The notes beneath the pieces are model-generated. The model saw nothing but the letters and a program-made list of their open reading frames with translations. It did not search any database and was not told the origin of the DNA. A stretch of 64,000 bases of DNA from contig NC_089398.1 of assembly GCF_003171515.1 (NCBI RefSeq), forward strand, positions 2,046,001-2,110,000. Reading direction: 5' to 3'. This document shows positions 32,522 to 43,951 of this stretch, in pieces; the stretch's first letter is position 1, and each line of letters starts with the position of its first letter. The stretch is from Pyrenophora tritici-repentis (Eukaryota > Ascomycota > Dothideomycetes > Pleosporales > Pleosporaceae). The position numbers and the translations under genes were made by a program.

Positions 32522-35500
32522 CTACTCAAGGCTTACCACGAGATTTTCAAGTTTCTCTTGAATTTCTTCGAGCGGTGCCGAGTTTCTCGCCAGGATTTCC
32601 TTAGCGGGGACTAGTCCTAGTTGTTCTAGGAATTCTGGCCATTTGTTTGGTGGCAATGATTTGGTGAGACCGTCGGCGATCATATCCGCGGTAGGTATGT
32701 ACTCTACGGAGATCCGGCCTGTCGACACCTCCTGTCTGATCCAGTGATTGTGTATGTCGACATGTCTGAGTTTGGTTTGAAGCTTTGAGACCTCCTCGGT
32801 GACTAGGCGAATAGTCTGTTTGTTGTCGCATTGAATAGTGATACTAGGGGTGTCAAGCTGGATATTCAGCTCCTTGAGGAGACGGGACAGGAATAGAGCT
32901 TCCTTGGCTACTTGAGATAGAGCGAGGAGCTCGGCTTCTGTCGTTGATGTTGTGACAGTGTCTTGTTTGTTAGCTTTCCATGCGATGAGTCCATTGAAGA
33001 GCTTGATCGCGTAGCCCTGTGAGCTCTTCCTGTCTAGGGTATTGTCGGCAAAGGAAGCATCGCTGGCTATCTGTAGTCCAGCGCCTCCTCCGAGTTGTAG
33101 CGCGAGGTGCTTTGTCGCTAGTAGATATTGGAGGACTCGGTCGGCAGCGTCATGGTGCTCCGGTCCTGGGTTGGAGAGAAAGCGGGCGAGCCGCGACGTC
33201 GCAAAGGCGATGTCTGGTCTAGTGGTCACGGCTGCGAAGAGGAGCGAGCCTATCTTGCGCTGGTATTTGTTGATCTCTGATGGGGAGGCGAGGCCGTCTC
33301 TTGGTAGTAGTTCGGCAGTCGCCATCGGCGTGTCGTGTCTAATGTCGGTACGGTCGGCCAGTCTGCTGATCTTGTCTGCGTAGGCCGCCTGCGATAGCTG
33401 GATCGTCCGCGCCTTTCGGTCTCGGATAATCTCGACGCCGAGGAACCATTGTAAGTCGTTTCCCCAGTAAAGAGGTATCTGTCCTGGAGGCGGGCAATTG
33501 CCTGCTGGGCGGATTGCTCCATGTCTTTGTGGTATGCGAGTATGATGTCGTCCACGTAGAAGAAGATAATGATGCCGTCTTTGATGAGACAGCAGGGTTC
33601 GTGCGGTACTTCCTGGAACCCGAGTTCTTTGAGAGTGCCTGTGAACTCTTTCTGCCAGAGGAGCGGGGATATGCGCAGTCCATACAATGCCTTGTTGAGC
33701 TTAAGTATAGTGCCTGGCTTCTGATGGCCGCGTGGCATTCTCATGAATACTTCTCGGTCTATTGTCGCATGCACGAAGGCGTTTGCCACGTCGTACTGTT
33801 TGAGCTCTAGGTCGTACTTTGCCGCAATTGCGGTTAGCATTCGGAACGACCGGCTTGCGAGTGTTGCCGCGTAGGTGTCTTGCGATGTGATGTTTCGCTG
33901 CTGATCACCGCGGACGACTAGTCGTGCCTTGCACTTGAGTAGTCGGTGATGCTTGTCAAGTTTGTAGGTGTATACCCACATGCAGCCCAGGATTTGTTGT
34001 CCTGTTTGCTTGATTTTCTTTATGGGGAACTCTGTCCATGAGTTCATTTGATAGTGGCTTGCTAGATGGGACTGTTCTGCTTCTTTGAATAGTTCTCCCA
34101 TTGGGTGGTCCTCAAGCTTAGTTCGGCATGTTGGCAGAGGTGGTAGCTGGCTGCGATGGGGCTTCAAGCCTTTGGCGAGCATTCTCACAATCGCAGCCTT
34201 GTCCATAGCTACTCCTCTGTATTCTCCAACCTTTCCGGCCTGGGTACCCGCCATGAACGCTGCTGCCCATGGGGCAGTCTTAGGGGTTCCTTGTCGATCC
34301 TTCTCATCTAGCGATGCTCCTGCCATTAGCCGCGCGAGCAACGCTGCGGGTGGCGGTGTCGCCGGAGGTGTCGGGTAGCTGTCCCGGATTTTTCTCCCTT
34401 GATAGTATCCTGGCTGGTCGCCCTCGCTGTCCTGAGCGAGTGACTCCTCCGGTGGACTGTCCTCATAGAAGGACTCCGTCTCTGGTTGCTGCGCTGGTGT
34501 TGGCAGCTCAATGGTCCTCACGTGTGTCGCGATTTCTTCTAGCGTATTGTGCATGAGGTTGTCCATTAGGTCTTCGGTTTTGCCATCGAAAATTGACTGT
34601 TCGTCGAAGACGACGTCTCTAGTGCTCATCACTTTGGCGAGTGACGGTATCCAGATTCGGTAGATGTTTGATGACCGGTATCCGACTAGGTATCCGATCC
34701 ATGCCTTTGGGTCGAGGCGTTGTAGGCGCGACTTCCCTCTGTGGGTGTCGTCTGTCATGGCGAAAGCTTTGCAGCCATATGCCTTAAGGTGAGTGAGGTT
34801 TGGTTTTCGGAGAGATGTGACTATTCCGTTGCTGAAAGCTACTCGTGTGAAGAAGACTTCGTATGGTGTCTTCCAGTGATTGTTGTAGTTTGGGGTTCTG
34901 TTGTAGAGATAGACTGCGGCTCGAGTGATTTCTGGCCACAGTTCCCAAGAGAGATTGGCGTCAAGTCGCATTGCGCGTGCCTTCTCCTTGTTTACACCCC
35001 CTGAGCGCTCGGCTCCACCGTTTTGTGCCTGTGTGTCTGGGGCTGAGGGCTCGACTCTGATGCCCTGTGTTGCCAGCCATCGCTCGACATCTGGCTTAAC
35101 AGTTGTGATCTCGTTGTCAGACTCTATGGTCTTAACGGATATGTTGTAATGGTTCTTCATAAATAAGAAGAAAGTTGTGAGCAGCCGGATAATGGACTTG
35201 GCTGTCCGGTTGTCGGTAAAGTATAGGTCCCATTGGAGGCCTGAGAAACGATCGGTAATGAGCATTTGGCTCTTCTCTTTTGTGATCGCCTGGACTTCGT
35301 ATGTATGGAAGTCGATAGCAAGTCGCTCTCCTGGGCCTTCGTCGTTTGTTCGTGGTAGGCGTCGTATCTGTCTCTTGGACTTGGCTCTTCCGCAGGAGTC
35401 GCATTGTACTGTCGTCACCCCTTGAACTCGCACCCCCTCAGACTGCTGCACGAGATGCTCGATTGCTGCTGGTCCTGGGTGGCCGAGTCTCTTGTGCCAT

Positions 35501-36027
35501 AGCATCGCTGAAGCCTTCTTTGGTCCTCTCTGCGTGCGTGTTGTGATGGCTCTTGTATGGACAAATGCCTGGGGTAGAGGACTGTACTCTAATACCCACT
35601 GGCCAAAGGTTTCTGAGAGGTTGCCAATAACTTGATCGTCTGGTCCTCGTAGGTTAGTTGGGTTTGATTTGGTATCCCACCAGATTCCTCTCTGCCGTAG
35701 CAGTCGGAAGGACACTAGATTGCATACGATCTCTGGGCAGATTGCCACATCTCGCAGCACTAGCTTTGTTGTCCCATGCTGATGTTGCAGCGTGATGTCT
35801 GTGGTCCCGTATCCCCGTATCCAAATCTTTATACTACCAGCCCATATGTAGTCTCCTAATGATGACGGGCGGTAGTTGTATATCCGATCTGGATTGTTTG
35901 TGATGTGGCACGTCGCTCCTGAATCGAGAATGAATGATCGTGCGAGAGGGTACGTGTGCTCGGCTGTCCCACTCCGTGCGATGGTAGTGAGCGCGGCGTC
36001 TACGTCCGTAATCTTTCGGCCTTCTAG
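32522..36027 (-). pseudogene. Pol of Copia A: protease, integrase, RT, RNase H; one frameshift
   Basis: Open from the gag UGA. Protease FILDSGATCHITN, integrase (LAIDFHTYE, IESDNEITT, QAQNGGAERSGG), RT with FFYVDDIILAYHKD, RNase H SDASFADNTLDRKSSQGY, ending ENLVVSLE at 32522. A one-base deletion near 33463, just after RYLFTG, breaks RT from RNase H. Outside it, pol is nearly identical to Copia B. Confidence 0.88.
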
Positions 36028-37314
36028 TCATTCGATTGGTGACTGAGAGAGATCTGGGGTCGGTGTATGTGATTGCTTCAGCACTGGTGTGCGAGTACGG
36101 GGTCTGCTTTGTCCGCGGATTAGCCCTTGAAACGATGAATCATGTATGCGTCTGAACTTAATGAGCTCGCTTATTGTCTCATTAGGTTGCCACCATTCTG
36201 GGGCAGTCTCTGGGTAGAGATAAAAGCATGTTCTGATGCTATGATGTTGTCCACATGCTTGGCATTGTACTCCAGCAGTGGTGAAAGAGTCTTGTTCTGA
36301 AGATCTCTTAAGCGTGGACTTTGTGCTTCCAGCTTGTACGTTGGTATTGGGGTCTGCCCCAGTTCGGCGTTGTTTACGAGGACGTCCCCGGTACGTTGTT
36401 AGCGGGGTCTGCCCCGGTTTCATTTTTGTCGATGGCGCGGATTTCGAACTATGAGGCGTCCCTGATAGCTCCTGGTCGTATTCACCGCCAGCAAGAGTTG
36501 ATCCATATGGTCCATCGTAAGCTGCCATAGCTGCTTTGTGCTTCCCTGATCTAAGGGGATGGTTTATCATCATATGCTCTCGGAACCGTTTCATCATCTC
36601 CTTCCGGCTCATGCCTACTGCCCCACGACCATTATCCTGAAAATTGGTGGCCCATATGGGTGCAGTTTTATTGACGGCTGCCAGGAAGTCTTTTGTTGTT
36701 GTGCTAAGCTGGGATAGCTCGGGGACATTGTACGTCTCCGCGTGGGTTGCGGCTTGGTCATACTCAGCCAGCCACGTGTCCCATTGCGCCGCGCTTCTCA
36801 TGGGCCGTAGGGCCGCAAGATAGCGCTCGCGTGCTCGGTCTTTCTCAGTCTCGTCATCAACCCCAACGGTCAGTTGTAGGTTGGCAATCCACTCGCGTAA
36901 TGTCTTGTCTGGGAGACAGCATGTGCGTAGTAGGTGTGGTGACACGCTTGATTGAATCAAGGTCATGATATGTTGGAAGCTCGATTGCTCCTTTTCGTAC
37001 CGGTGTCGGTCGCTCTTGTACTGCTCCATCGACATACGATAGTACTCAAGATCTTCTTTGAATGCCTTTTGCCCGCTGCTAGACAGCTCGCTTAGGCGCT
37101 CTGGTTCTCCAATGCCAGCAGCTGCTTGGTAGTTAGCGAATACTGGGATTCTAATGTCTTTTGGCTCCCGTAGGGGCTGAGTGGTAGATTTTGGGTTAAT
37201 CTTATCCCAAATATTGTGCGCTACGCAACGCGCTTGTAGTTGCAGCATCCATCCGGTGTAGTCTGACTGGTCGCGTAAAGTCACGGTCGCGTCGCGGGTG
37301 GTAAATGTGGTCAT
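36028..37314 (-). CDS. Gag of Copia A
   Basis: 428 residues from MTTFTTRDATVTLRDQSDY. The N-terminal 300 residues are the Copia Gag domain. An AT-hook-like TYRGRPRKQRR (near 36364-36395) precedes a zinc knuckle CQACGQHHSIRTC. It ends SQSPIE followed by UGA CUA, after which pol continues in the same frame. It is clearly diverged from Copia B Gag, especially in the C-terminal third. Confidence 0.88.
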   Translation of the reverse strand: MTTFTTRDATVTLRDQSDYTGWMLQLQARCVAHNIWDKINPKSTTQPLREPKDIRIPVFANYQAAAGIGEPERLSELSSSGQKAFKEDLEYYRMSMEQYKSDRHRYEKEQSSFQHIMTLIQSSVSPHLLRTCCLPDKTLREWIANLQLTVGVDDETEKDRARERYLAALRPMRSAAQWDTWLAEYDQAATHAETYNVPELSQLSTTTKDFLAAVNKTAPIWATNFQDNGRGAVGMSRKEMMKRFREHMMINHPLRSGKHKAAMAAYDGPYGSTLAGGEYDQELSGTPHSSKSAPSTKMKPGQTPLTTYRGRPRKQRRTGADPNTNVQAGSTKSTLKRSSEQDSFTTAGVQCQACGQHHSIRTCFYLYPETAPEWWQPNETISELIKFRRIHDSSFQGLIRGQSRPRTRTPVLKQSHTPTPDLSQSPIE

Positions 37315-37349
37315 TTTGGTAAGTAGGTAAAGGTAGTGAGACTCTTAAT

Positions 37350-37566
37350 TGTCAGATATTCACTCTTATCTGGAATACTGATGAAATGGGTAATGATCGT
37401 GATGATATTGATTATTGATTGTGTTTTTGGTTCTGTCTACGGTTGTGGGCACACCTGGGGGGTGCCAAGCCTTCCTGTGATCCGATTGGCTCTCTCAGAT
37501 GCCGGGTCGCGCTAGTCTAACCCAGCGTCTGTACGCTCTCATCTTCAACAGTGCTATTATCTGACA
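37350..37566 (-). repeat. 5' LTR of Copia A
   Basis: 217 bp. The primer site ATTAAGAGTCTCACT (minus strand, 37335-37349) follows directly. Confidence 0.93.
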
Positions 37567-37758
37567 CTAATCGACATAATTCCTCCTAAGCTATTCCGCT
37601 TGACAACCTACCTTCTAGGCTTCTACTATAGCTAATCGTCCTAGAAGAAGCCGCGTAACCCAGACATTCGCTGTCCCTGATGAGGATAACATATATAATA
37701 ATGCGTCAATCGCACCGCTGGACGAGTCAGGAACTGCAGAGGACACCGACAATACTAG
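37567..37758 (+). other. hAT spacer between Copia A and Copia B
   Basis: 192 bp of the hAT element remain between the two 5' LTRs, bounded by the duplications CTAAT (37567-37571) and ACTAG (37754-37758). The sequence is AT-rich with several stops and belongs to the N-terminal side of the transposase gene. Confidence 0.6.
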
Positions 37759-37975
37759 TGTCAGATAATAGCACTGTTGAAGATGAGAGCGTACAGACGC
37801 TGGGTTAGACTAGCGCGACCCGGCATCTGAGAGAGCCAATCGGATCACAGGAAGGCTTGGCACCCCCCCAGGTGTGCCCACAACCGTAGACAGAACCAAC
37901 AAACAATCAACAATCAATATCATCACCATTATTACCTATTTCATCAGTATTCCAGATGAGAGTGAATATCTGACA
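37759..37975 (+). repeat. 5' LTR of Copia B
   Basis: 217 bp, identical to 43180-43396. The primer site ATTAAGAGTCTCACT follows at 37976-37990. Confidence 0.93.
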
Positions 37976-38010
37976 ATTAAGAGTCTCACTATCTTTACCT
38001 ACCTACCAAA

Positions 38011-39282
38011 ATGACGACATTTACCACCCGCGACGCGACCGTGACTTTACGCGACCAGTCAGACTACACCGGTTGGATGCTACAACTGCAAGCGCGTTGC
38101 ATAGCACACAATATTTGGGATAAGATTGACCCAAAGACTACTACTCAGCCCCTCCGGAGGCCTACCGACCTTAGAATCCCAATCCTTGCTGACTACCAAG
38201 CAGCTTCTGGCATCGAAGAGCCAGGAAGACTTAGCGAACTATCGAACAGCGGACAGAAAGCGTTTAAAGAAGACCTCGAGTACTATCGCATGTCGATGGA
38301 GCAGTACAAAAGCGACCGACACCAATACGAAAAGGAGCAGTCAAGCTTCCAGCACATCATGACCCTGATTCAATCAAGCGTGTCACCGCACCTACTACGC
38401 ACATGCTGTCTCCCAGACAAGACACTTCGCGAGTGGATTATAAACTTGAAGCTTACAGTTGGAGTGAGCGATCGCACCGAGAAGGAGCGAACTAGAGAAA
38501 GATACCTAGCATCCCTCAAACCAATGAGGACCCCAAATCAATGGGACACGTGGCTGGCGGAATATGACCAAGCCGCCACGGAAGCTGAAGTATACAGCGT
38601 ACCAGAAGTGTCACAACTTGATGCGATGTCAAAGGACTTTCTGGTGGCCGTCCAGAAAACAGCACCTATCTGGGCCGTAAACTTCCAAGAGAACGGACGA
38701 TGGGCAGCTGGGATGAGCCGAAAGGAGATGATGAATCGGTTCCGAGAGCACATGATGATGCACCATCCCCTTTTTAGATCAGGGAAGCACAAAGCAGCTA
38801 TGGCAGCTTACGATGAAAGCACACATGATGATACAACTCTCGCTGGAGGTGCATCCTACCAGCCACTGCGCGGGACGCCGAGCAGTGGGGTCACCGCGCC
38901 ATCTACCAACTTGAATCCGGGGAATACCTCGCAAACAAAGTATCGGGGACGTCCTCGTAAACAACCACAAACCTCACAAGCCATGAGAAAGCCAGCACAG
39001 AAGCGGTCCTCAGCGCAAAGTGAAGGGACTACCTCCGGGCAGAAATGCCCAGCGTGTTATCAATATCATGAACTCAGAGCATGCTACTATGTCAATCCAG
39101 ACCTAGCGCCAGAGTGGTGGACACCAAATGAAGCTACAAATGAACTAGTACAGTTTAAATGTAAGAATGATACACAGCTGCAAGGGCTAATCCGCGGACA
39201 ATGCAGATCCCGTACACGCACGCCAGCTCTGAAACAATCACATACACCAACGCCGGAGTACTCTCAGTCACCAATCGAATGA
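38011..39282 (+). CDS. Gag of Copia B
   Basis: 423 residues from ATG 38011, same layout as Copia A Gag: Copia Gag domain, AT-hook-like KYRGRPRKQ (38941-38967), zinc knuckle CPACYQYHELRAC, end SQSPIE and UGA CUA. The pol frame continues without shift. Against Copia A the first half is well conserved and the second half clearly less so. Confidence 0.88.
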   Translation: MTTFTTRDATVTLRDQSDYTGWMLQLQARCIAHNIWDKIDPKTTTQPLRRPTDLRIPILADYQAASGIEEPGRLSELSNSGQKAFKEDLEYYRMSMEQYKSDRHQYEKEQSSFQHIMTLIQSSVSPHLLRTCCLPDKTLREWIINLKLTVGVSDRTEKERTRERYLASLKPMRTPNQWDTWLAEYDQAATEAEVYSVPEVSQLDAMSKDFLVAVQKTAPIWAVNFQENGRWAAGMSRKEMMNRFREHMMMHHPLFRSGKHKAAMAAYDESTHDDTTLAGGASYQPLRGTPSSGVTAPSTNLNPGNTSQTKYRGRPRKQPQTSQAMRKPAQKRSSAQSEGTTSGQKCPACYQYHELRACYYVNPDLAPEWWTPNEATNELVQFKCKNDTQLQGLIRGQCRSRTRTPALKQSHTPTPEYSQSPIE

Positions 39283-39770
39283 CTAGAAGGACGAAAGATT
39301 ACGGACGTAGACGCCGCGTTCACTACCATCGCACGGAGTGGGACAGCCGAGCACACGTACCCTCTCGCACGATCATTCATTCTGGATTCAGGAGCGACGT
39401 GCCACATCACAAACAATCCAGATCGGATATACAACTACCGCCCGTCATCATTAGGAGACTACATATGGGCTGGTAGTATAAAGATTTGGATACGGGGATA
39501 CGGGACCACAGACATCACGCTGCAACATCAGCATAGGACAACAAAGCTAGTGCTGCGAGATGTGGCAATCTGCCCAGAGATCGTATGCAATCTAGTGTCC
39601 TTCCGACTGCTACGGCAGAGAGGAATCTGGTGGGATACCAAATCAAACCCAACCAACCTACGAGGACCAGACGATCAAGTTATTGGCAACCTCTTAGAAA
39701 ATTTTGGCCAGTGGGTATTAGAGTACAATCCTCTAGCCCAGGCATTTGTCCACACAAAAGCCATCACAGC

Positions 39771-39932
39771 CACAGTCCGCAACAATCAATTAAGTGGGTC
39801 CTAGAAGGTTCAGATTGGATTGATTGATTACCGCTTTAAGCCTAGTAGTTACCTATAGGAGTTTAAGCCCTACCTAGATAGGTAAGTGGGTCTAGGAGAG
39901 TGACCGGATTGAATTGATTGTTGCGGAGTCTA
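39771..39932 (-). mobile_element. 162-bp hAT-type MITE, copy 3 (in Copia B pol)
   Basis: Identical to the other copies, same orientation as copy 1. Duplication ATCACAGC at 39763-39770 and 39933-39940. Confidence 0.95.
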
Positions 39933-41806
39933 ATCACAGCACGCACGCAGCGAGGACCAAAGAAGGCCTCAGCGATGCTGTGGCACAAGAGACTCGGCCA
40001 CCCGGGACCAGCAGCAATCGAGCATCTCGTGCAGCAGTCTGAGGGGGTGCGAGTTCAAGGGGTGACGACAGTACAATGCGACTCCTGCGGAAGAGCCAAG
40101 TCCAAGAGACAGATACGACGCCTACCGCGAACAAACGACGAAGGCCCAGGAGAGCGACTTGCTATCGACTTCCATACATACGAAGTCCAGGCGATCACAA
40201 AAGAGAAGAGCCAAATGCTCATTACCGATCGTTTCTCAGGCCTCCAATGGGACTTATACTTTACCGACAACCGGACAGCCAAGTCTATTATCCGGCTGCT
40301 CACAACTTTCTTCTCATTTATGAAGAACCATTACAATATATCCGTTAAGACCATAGAGTCTGACAACGAGATCACAACTGTTAAGCCAGATGTCGAGCGA
40401 TGGCTGGCAACACAGGGCATCAGAGTCGAGCCCTCAGCCCCAGACACACAGGCACAAAACGGTGGAGCCGAGCGCTCAGGGGGTGTGAACAAGGAGAAGG
40501 CACGCGCAATGCGACTTGACGCCAATCTCTCTTGGGAATTGTGGCCAGAAATCACTCGAGCCGCAGTCTATCTCTACAACAGAACCCCAAACTACAACAA
40601 TCACTGGAAGACACCATACGAAGTCTTCTTCACACGAGTAGCTTTTAGCAACGGAATAGTCACATCTCTCCGAAAACCAAACCTCACTCATCTTAAGGCA
40701 TATGGCTGCAAAGCTTTCGCCATGACAGACGACACCCACAGAGGGAAGTCGCGCCTACAACGCCTCGACCCAAAGGCATGGATCGGATACCTAGTCGGAT
40801 ACCGGTCATCAAACATCTACCGAATCTGGATACCGTCACTCGCCAAAGTGATAAGCACTAGAGACGTTGTCTTCGACGAACAGTCAATCTTCGATGGCAA
40901 AACCGAAGACCTAATGGACAACCTCATGCACAATACGCTAGAAGAAATCGCGACACACGTGAGGACCATTGAGCTGCCAACACCAGCGCAGCAACCAGAG
41001 ACGGAGTCTTTCTATGAGGACAGTCCACCGGAGGAGTCACTCGCTCAGGACAGCGAGGGCGACCAGCCAGGATACTATCAAGGGAGAAAAATCCGGGACA
41101 GCTACCCGACACCTCCGGCGACACCGCCACCCGCAGCGTTGCTCGCGCGGCTAATGGCAGGAGCATCGCTAGATGAGAAGGATCGACAAGGAACCCCTAA
41201 GACTGCCCCATGGGCAGCAGCGTTCATGGCGGGTACCCAGGCCGGAAAGGTTGGAGAATACAGAGGAGTAGCTATGGACAAGGCTGCGATTGTGAGAATG
41301 CTCGCCAAAGGCTTGAAGCCCCATCGCAGTCAGCTACCACCTCTGCCAACATGCCGAACTAAGCTTGAGGACCACCCAATGGGAGAACTATTCAAAGAAG
41401 CAGAACAGTCCCATCTGGCAAGCCACCATCAAATGAACTCATGGACAGAGATCCCTATAAAGAAAATCAAGCAAACAGGACAACAAATCCTGGACTGCAT
41501 GTGGGTATACACCTACAAACTTGACAAGCATCACCGACTACTCAAGTGCAAGGCACGACTAGTCGTCCGCGGTGATCAGCAGCGAAACATCACATCGCAA
41601 GACACCTACGCGGCAACACTCGCAAGCCGGTCGTTCCGAATGCTAACCGCAATTGCGGCAAAGTACGACCTAGAGCTCAAACAGTACGACGTGACAAACG
41701 CCTTCGTGCATGCGACAATAGACCGAGAAGTATTCATGAGAATGCCACGCGGCCATCAGAAGCCAGGTACTATACTCAAGCTTAACAAGGCATTGTATGG
41801 ACTGCG

Positions 41807-41968
41807 TAGACTCCGCAACAATCAATTCAATCCGGTCACTCTCCTAGACCCACTTACCTATCTAGGTAGGGCTTAAACTCCTATAGGTAACTACTAGGCT
41901 TAAAGCGGTAATCAATCAATCCAATCTGAACCTTCTAGGACCCACTTAATTGATTGTTGCGGACTGTG
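41807..41968 (+). mobile_element. 162-bp hAT-type MITE, copy 4 (in Copia B pol)
   Basis: Identical to the other copies and opposite in orientation to copy 3, 1.9 kb away. Duplication GGACTGCG at 41799-41806 and 41969-41976. It inserts an in-frame peptide ending at a TAA in the MITE. Confidence 0.95.
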
Positions 41969-43179
41969 GGACTGCGCATATCCCCGCTCCTCTGGCAGAA
42001 AGAGTTCACAAGCACTCTCAAAGAACTCGGTTTCCAAGAAGTACCGCACGAGCCCTGCTGTCTCATCAAAGGCGGCATCATTATCTTCTTCTACGTGGAC
42101 GACATCATACTAGCATACCACAAAGACATGGAGCAATCCGCCCAGCAGGCAATTGCCCGCCTACAGGAGAAGTACCTCTTCACAGGAGGAAATGACCTAC
42201 AATGGTTCCTCGGCGTCGAGATCATCAGAGATCGCAAATCAAGGACGATCCAACTGTCGCAGGCGGCCTACGCAGACAAGATCAGTAGACTGGCCGACCG
42301 TACCGACATTAGACACGACACGCCGATGGCGACTGCCGAGCTACTCCCTAGAGATGGGCTCGCCTGCCCATCAGAGATCAACAAATACCAGCGCAAGATA
42401 GGCTCACTCCTCTTCGCAGCTGTAACTACCAGACCAGACATCGCCTTTGCGACGTCGCGGCTCGCCCGCTTTCTCTCCAATCCAGGACTAGAGCACCACA
42501 ACGCTGCCGACCGTGTTCTTCTATATCTACTAGCGACAAAACACCTCGCGCTACAACTTGGAGGAGGCACTGGACTGCAGATAGCCAGCGACGCCTCCTT
42601 TGCCGACAATACCCTAGACAGGAAGAGCTCACAAGGCTACGCGATTAAGCTCTTTAATGGACTCATCGCATGGAAAGCAAACAAACAAGACACTGTTACA
42701 ACATCAACGACAGAAGCCGAGCTTCTCGCCCTGTCTCAAGTGGCTAAGGAAGCTCTATTCCTGTCCCGTCTCCTCAAGGAGCTGAACATCCAGCTTGACA
42801 CCCCTAGTATCACTATTCAATGCGACAACAAACAGACTATTCGCCTAGTCACCGAGGAGGTCTCAAAGCTTCAAACCAAACTCAGACATGTCGACATACA
42901 CAATCACTGGATCAGACAGGAGGTGTCGACAGGCCGGATCTCCGTAGAGTACATACCTACCGCGGATATGATCGCCGACGGTCTCACCAAATCATTGCCA
43001 CCAAACAAATGGCCAGAATTCCTAGAACAACTAGGACTAGTCCCCGCTAAGGAAATCCTGGCGAGAAACTCGGCACCGCTCGAAGAAATTCAAGAGAAAC
43101 TTGAAAATCTCGTGGTAAGCCTTGAGTAGGACTAAGTGCCCAGCTTGCAAGCGTGAAGAGCGTCCAAGCTGAAGGGGTG

Positions 43180-43396
43180 TGTCAGATAATAGCACTGTTG
43201 AAGATGAGAGCGTACAGACGCTGGGTTAGACTAGCGCGACCCGGCATCTGAGAGAGCCAATCGGATCACAGGAAGGCTTGGCACCCCCCCAGGTGTGCCC
43301 ACAACCGTAGACAGAACCAACAAACAATCAACAATCAATATCATCACCATTATTACCTATTTCATCAGTATTCCAGATGAGAGTGAATATCTGACA
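43180..43396 (+). repeat. 3' LTR of Copia B
   Basis: 217 bp, identical to the 5' LTR. The tract GAAGGGGTG just upstream is the likely polypurine primer. Confidence 0.93.
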
Positions 43397-43749
43397 ACTA
43401 GCCTAATTGATATTAATAAGAGGATTGCCTCCTTCCTCAACGATGCCGACAGCTAGTCCTAATTATCTACACCTCCGACGCCTTCGCTAGTTATTCCTGC
43501 GACGGAGACTAGGGCACAGTTTCTCAAGAGGAAGAGAGGCAGCAGTACACCTCACAGAGGCCTCGGGCAGAAGGACAAGTTAGTTTAGAAGCACGCAAGA
43601 GCACGGCTACCCTACGAGGCTAAGAGGGATAATTATAGCTATTAAATCTTCTACTACGCAGAGGGCAATTGTAATTAGAAGGGCCTATTAAGCAATGCGG
43701 CTCGTCACCTCCGAAAACATGCCATCTTTGTGGGCAGATTCTCAGCTAC

Positions 43750-43951
43750 CAGAGTTGTCAACAATCAAGCCAATCTGCAATCAAGCCAAATGTGGCCCCT
43801 GCTCGCTAGCCTTGTCGATCAGCCACGGGCCTATAAGAGAGACGTGCCACCCCTCTATTTAGGTATAGCTGTACCTGTATATTCTAGGCCGCTAGTAAGC
43901 AGGGGCCACATTTGGCTTGATTGCAGATTGGCTTGATTGTTGACAACTCTG
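43750..43951. mobile_element. 202-bp hAT-type MITE with very long TIRs
   Basis: TIRs begin CAGAGTTGTCAACAATCAAG and extend about 55 bp with no mismatch seen. The CAGAG start is typical of hAT. The 8-bp duplication TCAGCTAC is at 43742-43749 and 43952-43959. It lies in the BED-finger region of the old hAT transposase and has no coding capacity. Confidence 0.92.

Larger units (their letters stand above)
32255..37566 (-). mobile_element. Copia LTR retrotransposon A (minus strand)
   Basis: 217-bp LTRs at 32255-32471 and 37350-37566 (TGTCAGATATTC...TATCTGACA) appear identical and are flanked by CTAAT (32250-32254, 37567-37571). It has gag, a gag-end UGA, and pol in the same frame. Pol carries one single-base deletion near 33463. 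It lies head to head with Copia B, 192 bp apart. Confidence 0.94.
39283..43129 (+). pseudogene. Pol of Copia B: protease, integrase, RT, RNase H; interrupted by two MITEs
   Basis: Begins LEGRKITDVDAA in the gag frame after UGA. Protease FILDSGATCHITN; integrase D,D,E blocks; RT FFYVDDIILAYHKD; RNase H SDASFADNTLDRK; end ENLVVSLE at 43129. MITEs with 8-bp duplications split it after VHTKAITA (39770) and after NKALYGL (41806). The frame matches on both sides when MITE and duplication are left out, and no other break was found. Confidence 0.88.
37759..43396 (+). mobile_element. Copia LTR retrotransposon B (plus strand), with two MITEs in pol
   Basis: Identical 217-bp LTRs at 37759-37975 and 43180-43396 are flanked by ACTAG (37754-37758, 43397-43401). 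Gag, the UGA and pol are otherwise open; only the two 162-bp MITEs at 39771 and 41807 interrupt it. Without them the element is about 5.3 kb, like Copia A. Confidence 0.94.

Noticed and set aside
41807..41876. A conserved peptide RLRNNQFNPVTLLDPLTY at the end of several frames
   Set aside because: It is the translation of the 162-bp MITE read through from host frames, not a shared protein domain.
32255..43396. Copia A and B as one element duplicated by inversion
   Set aside because: Each has its own 5-bp target duplication (CTAAT and ACTAG) and their gag genes differ, so they are two separate insertions.
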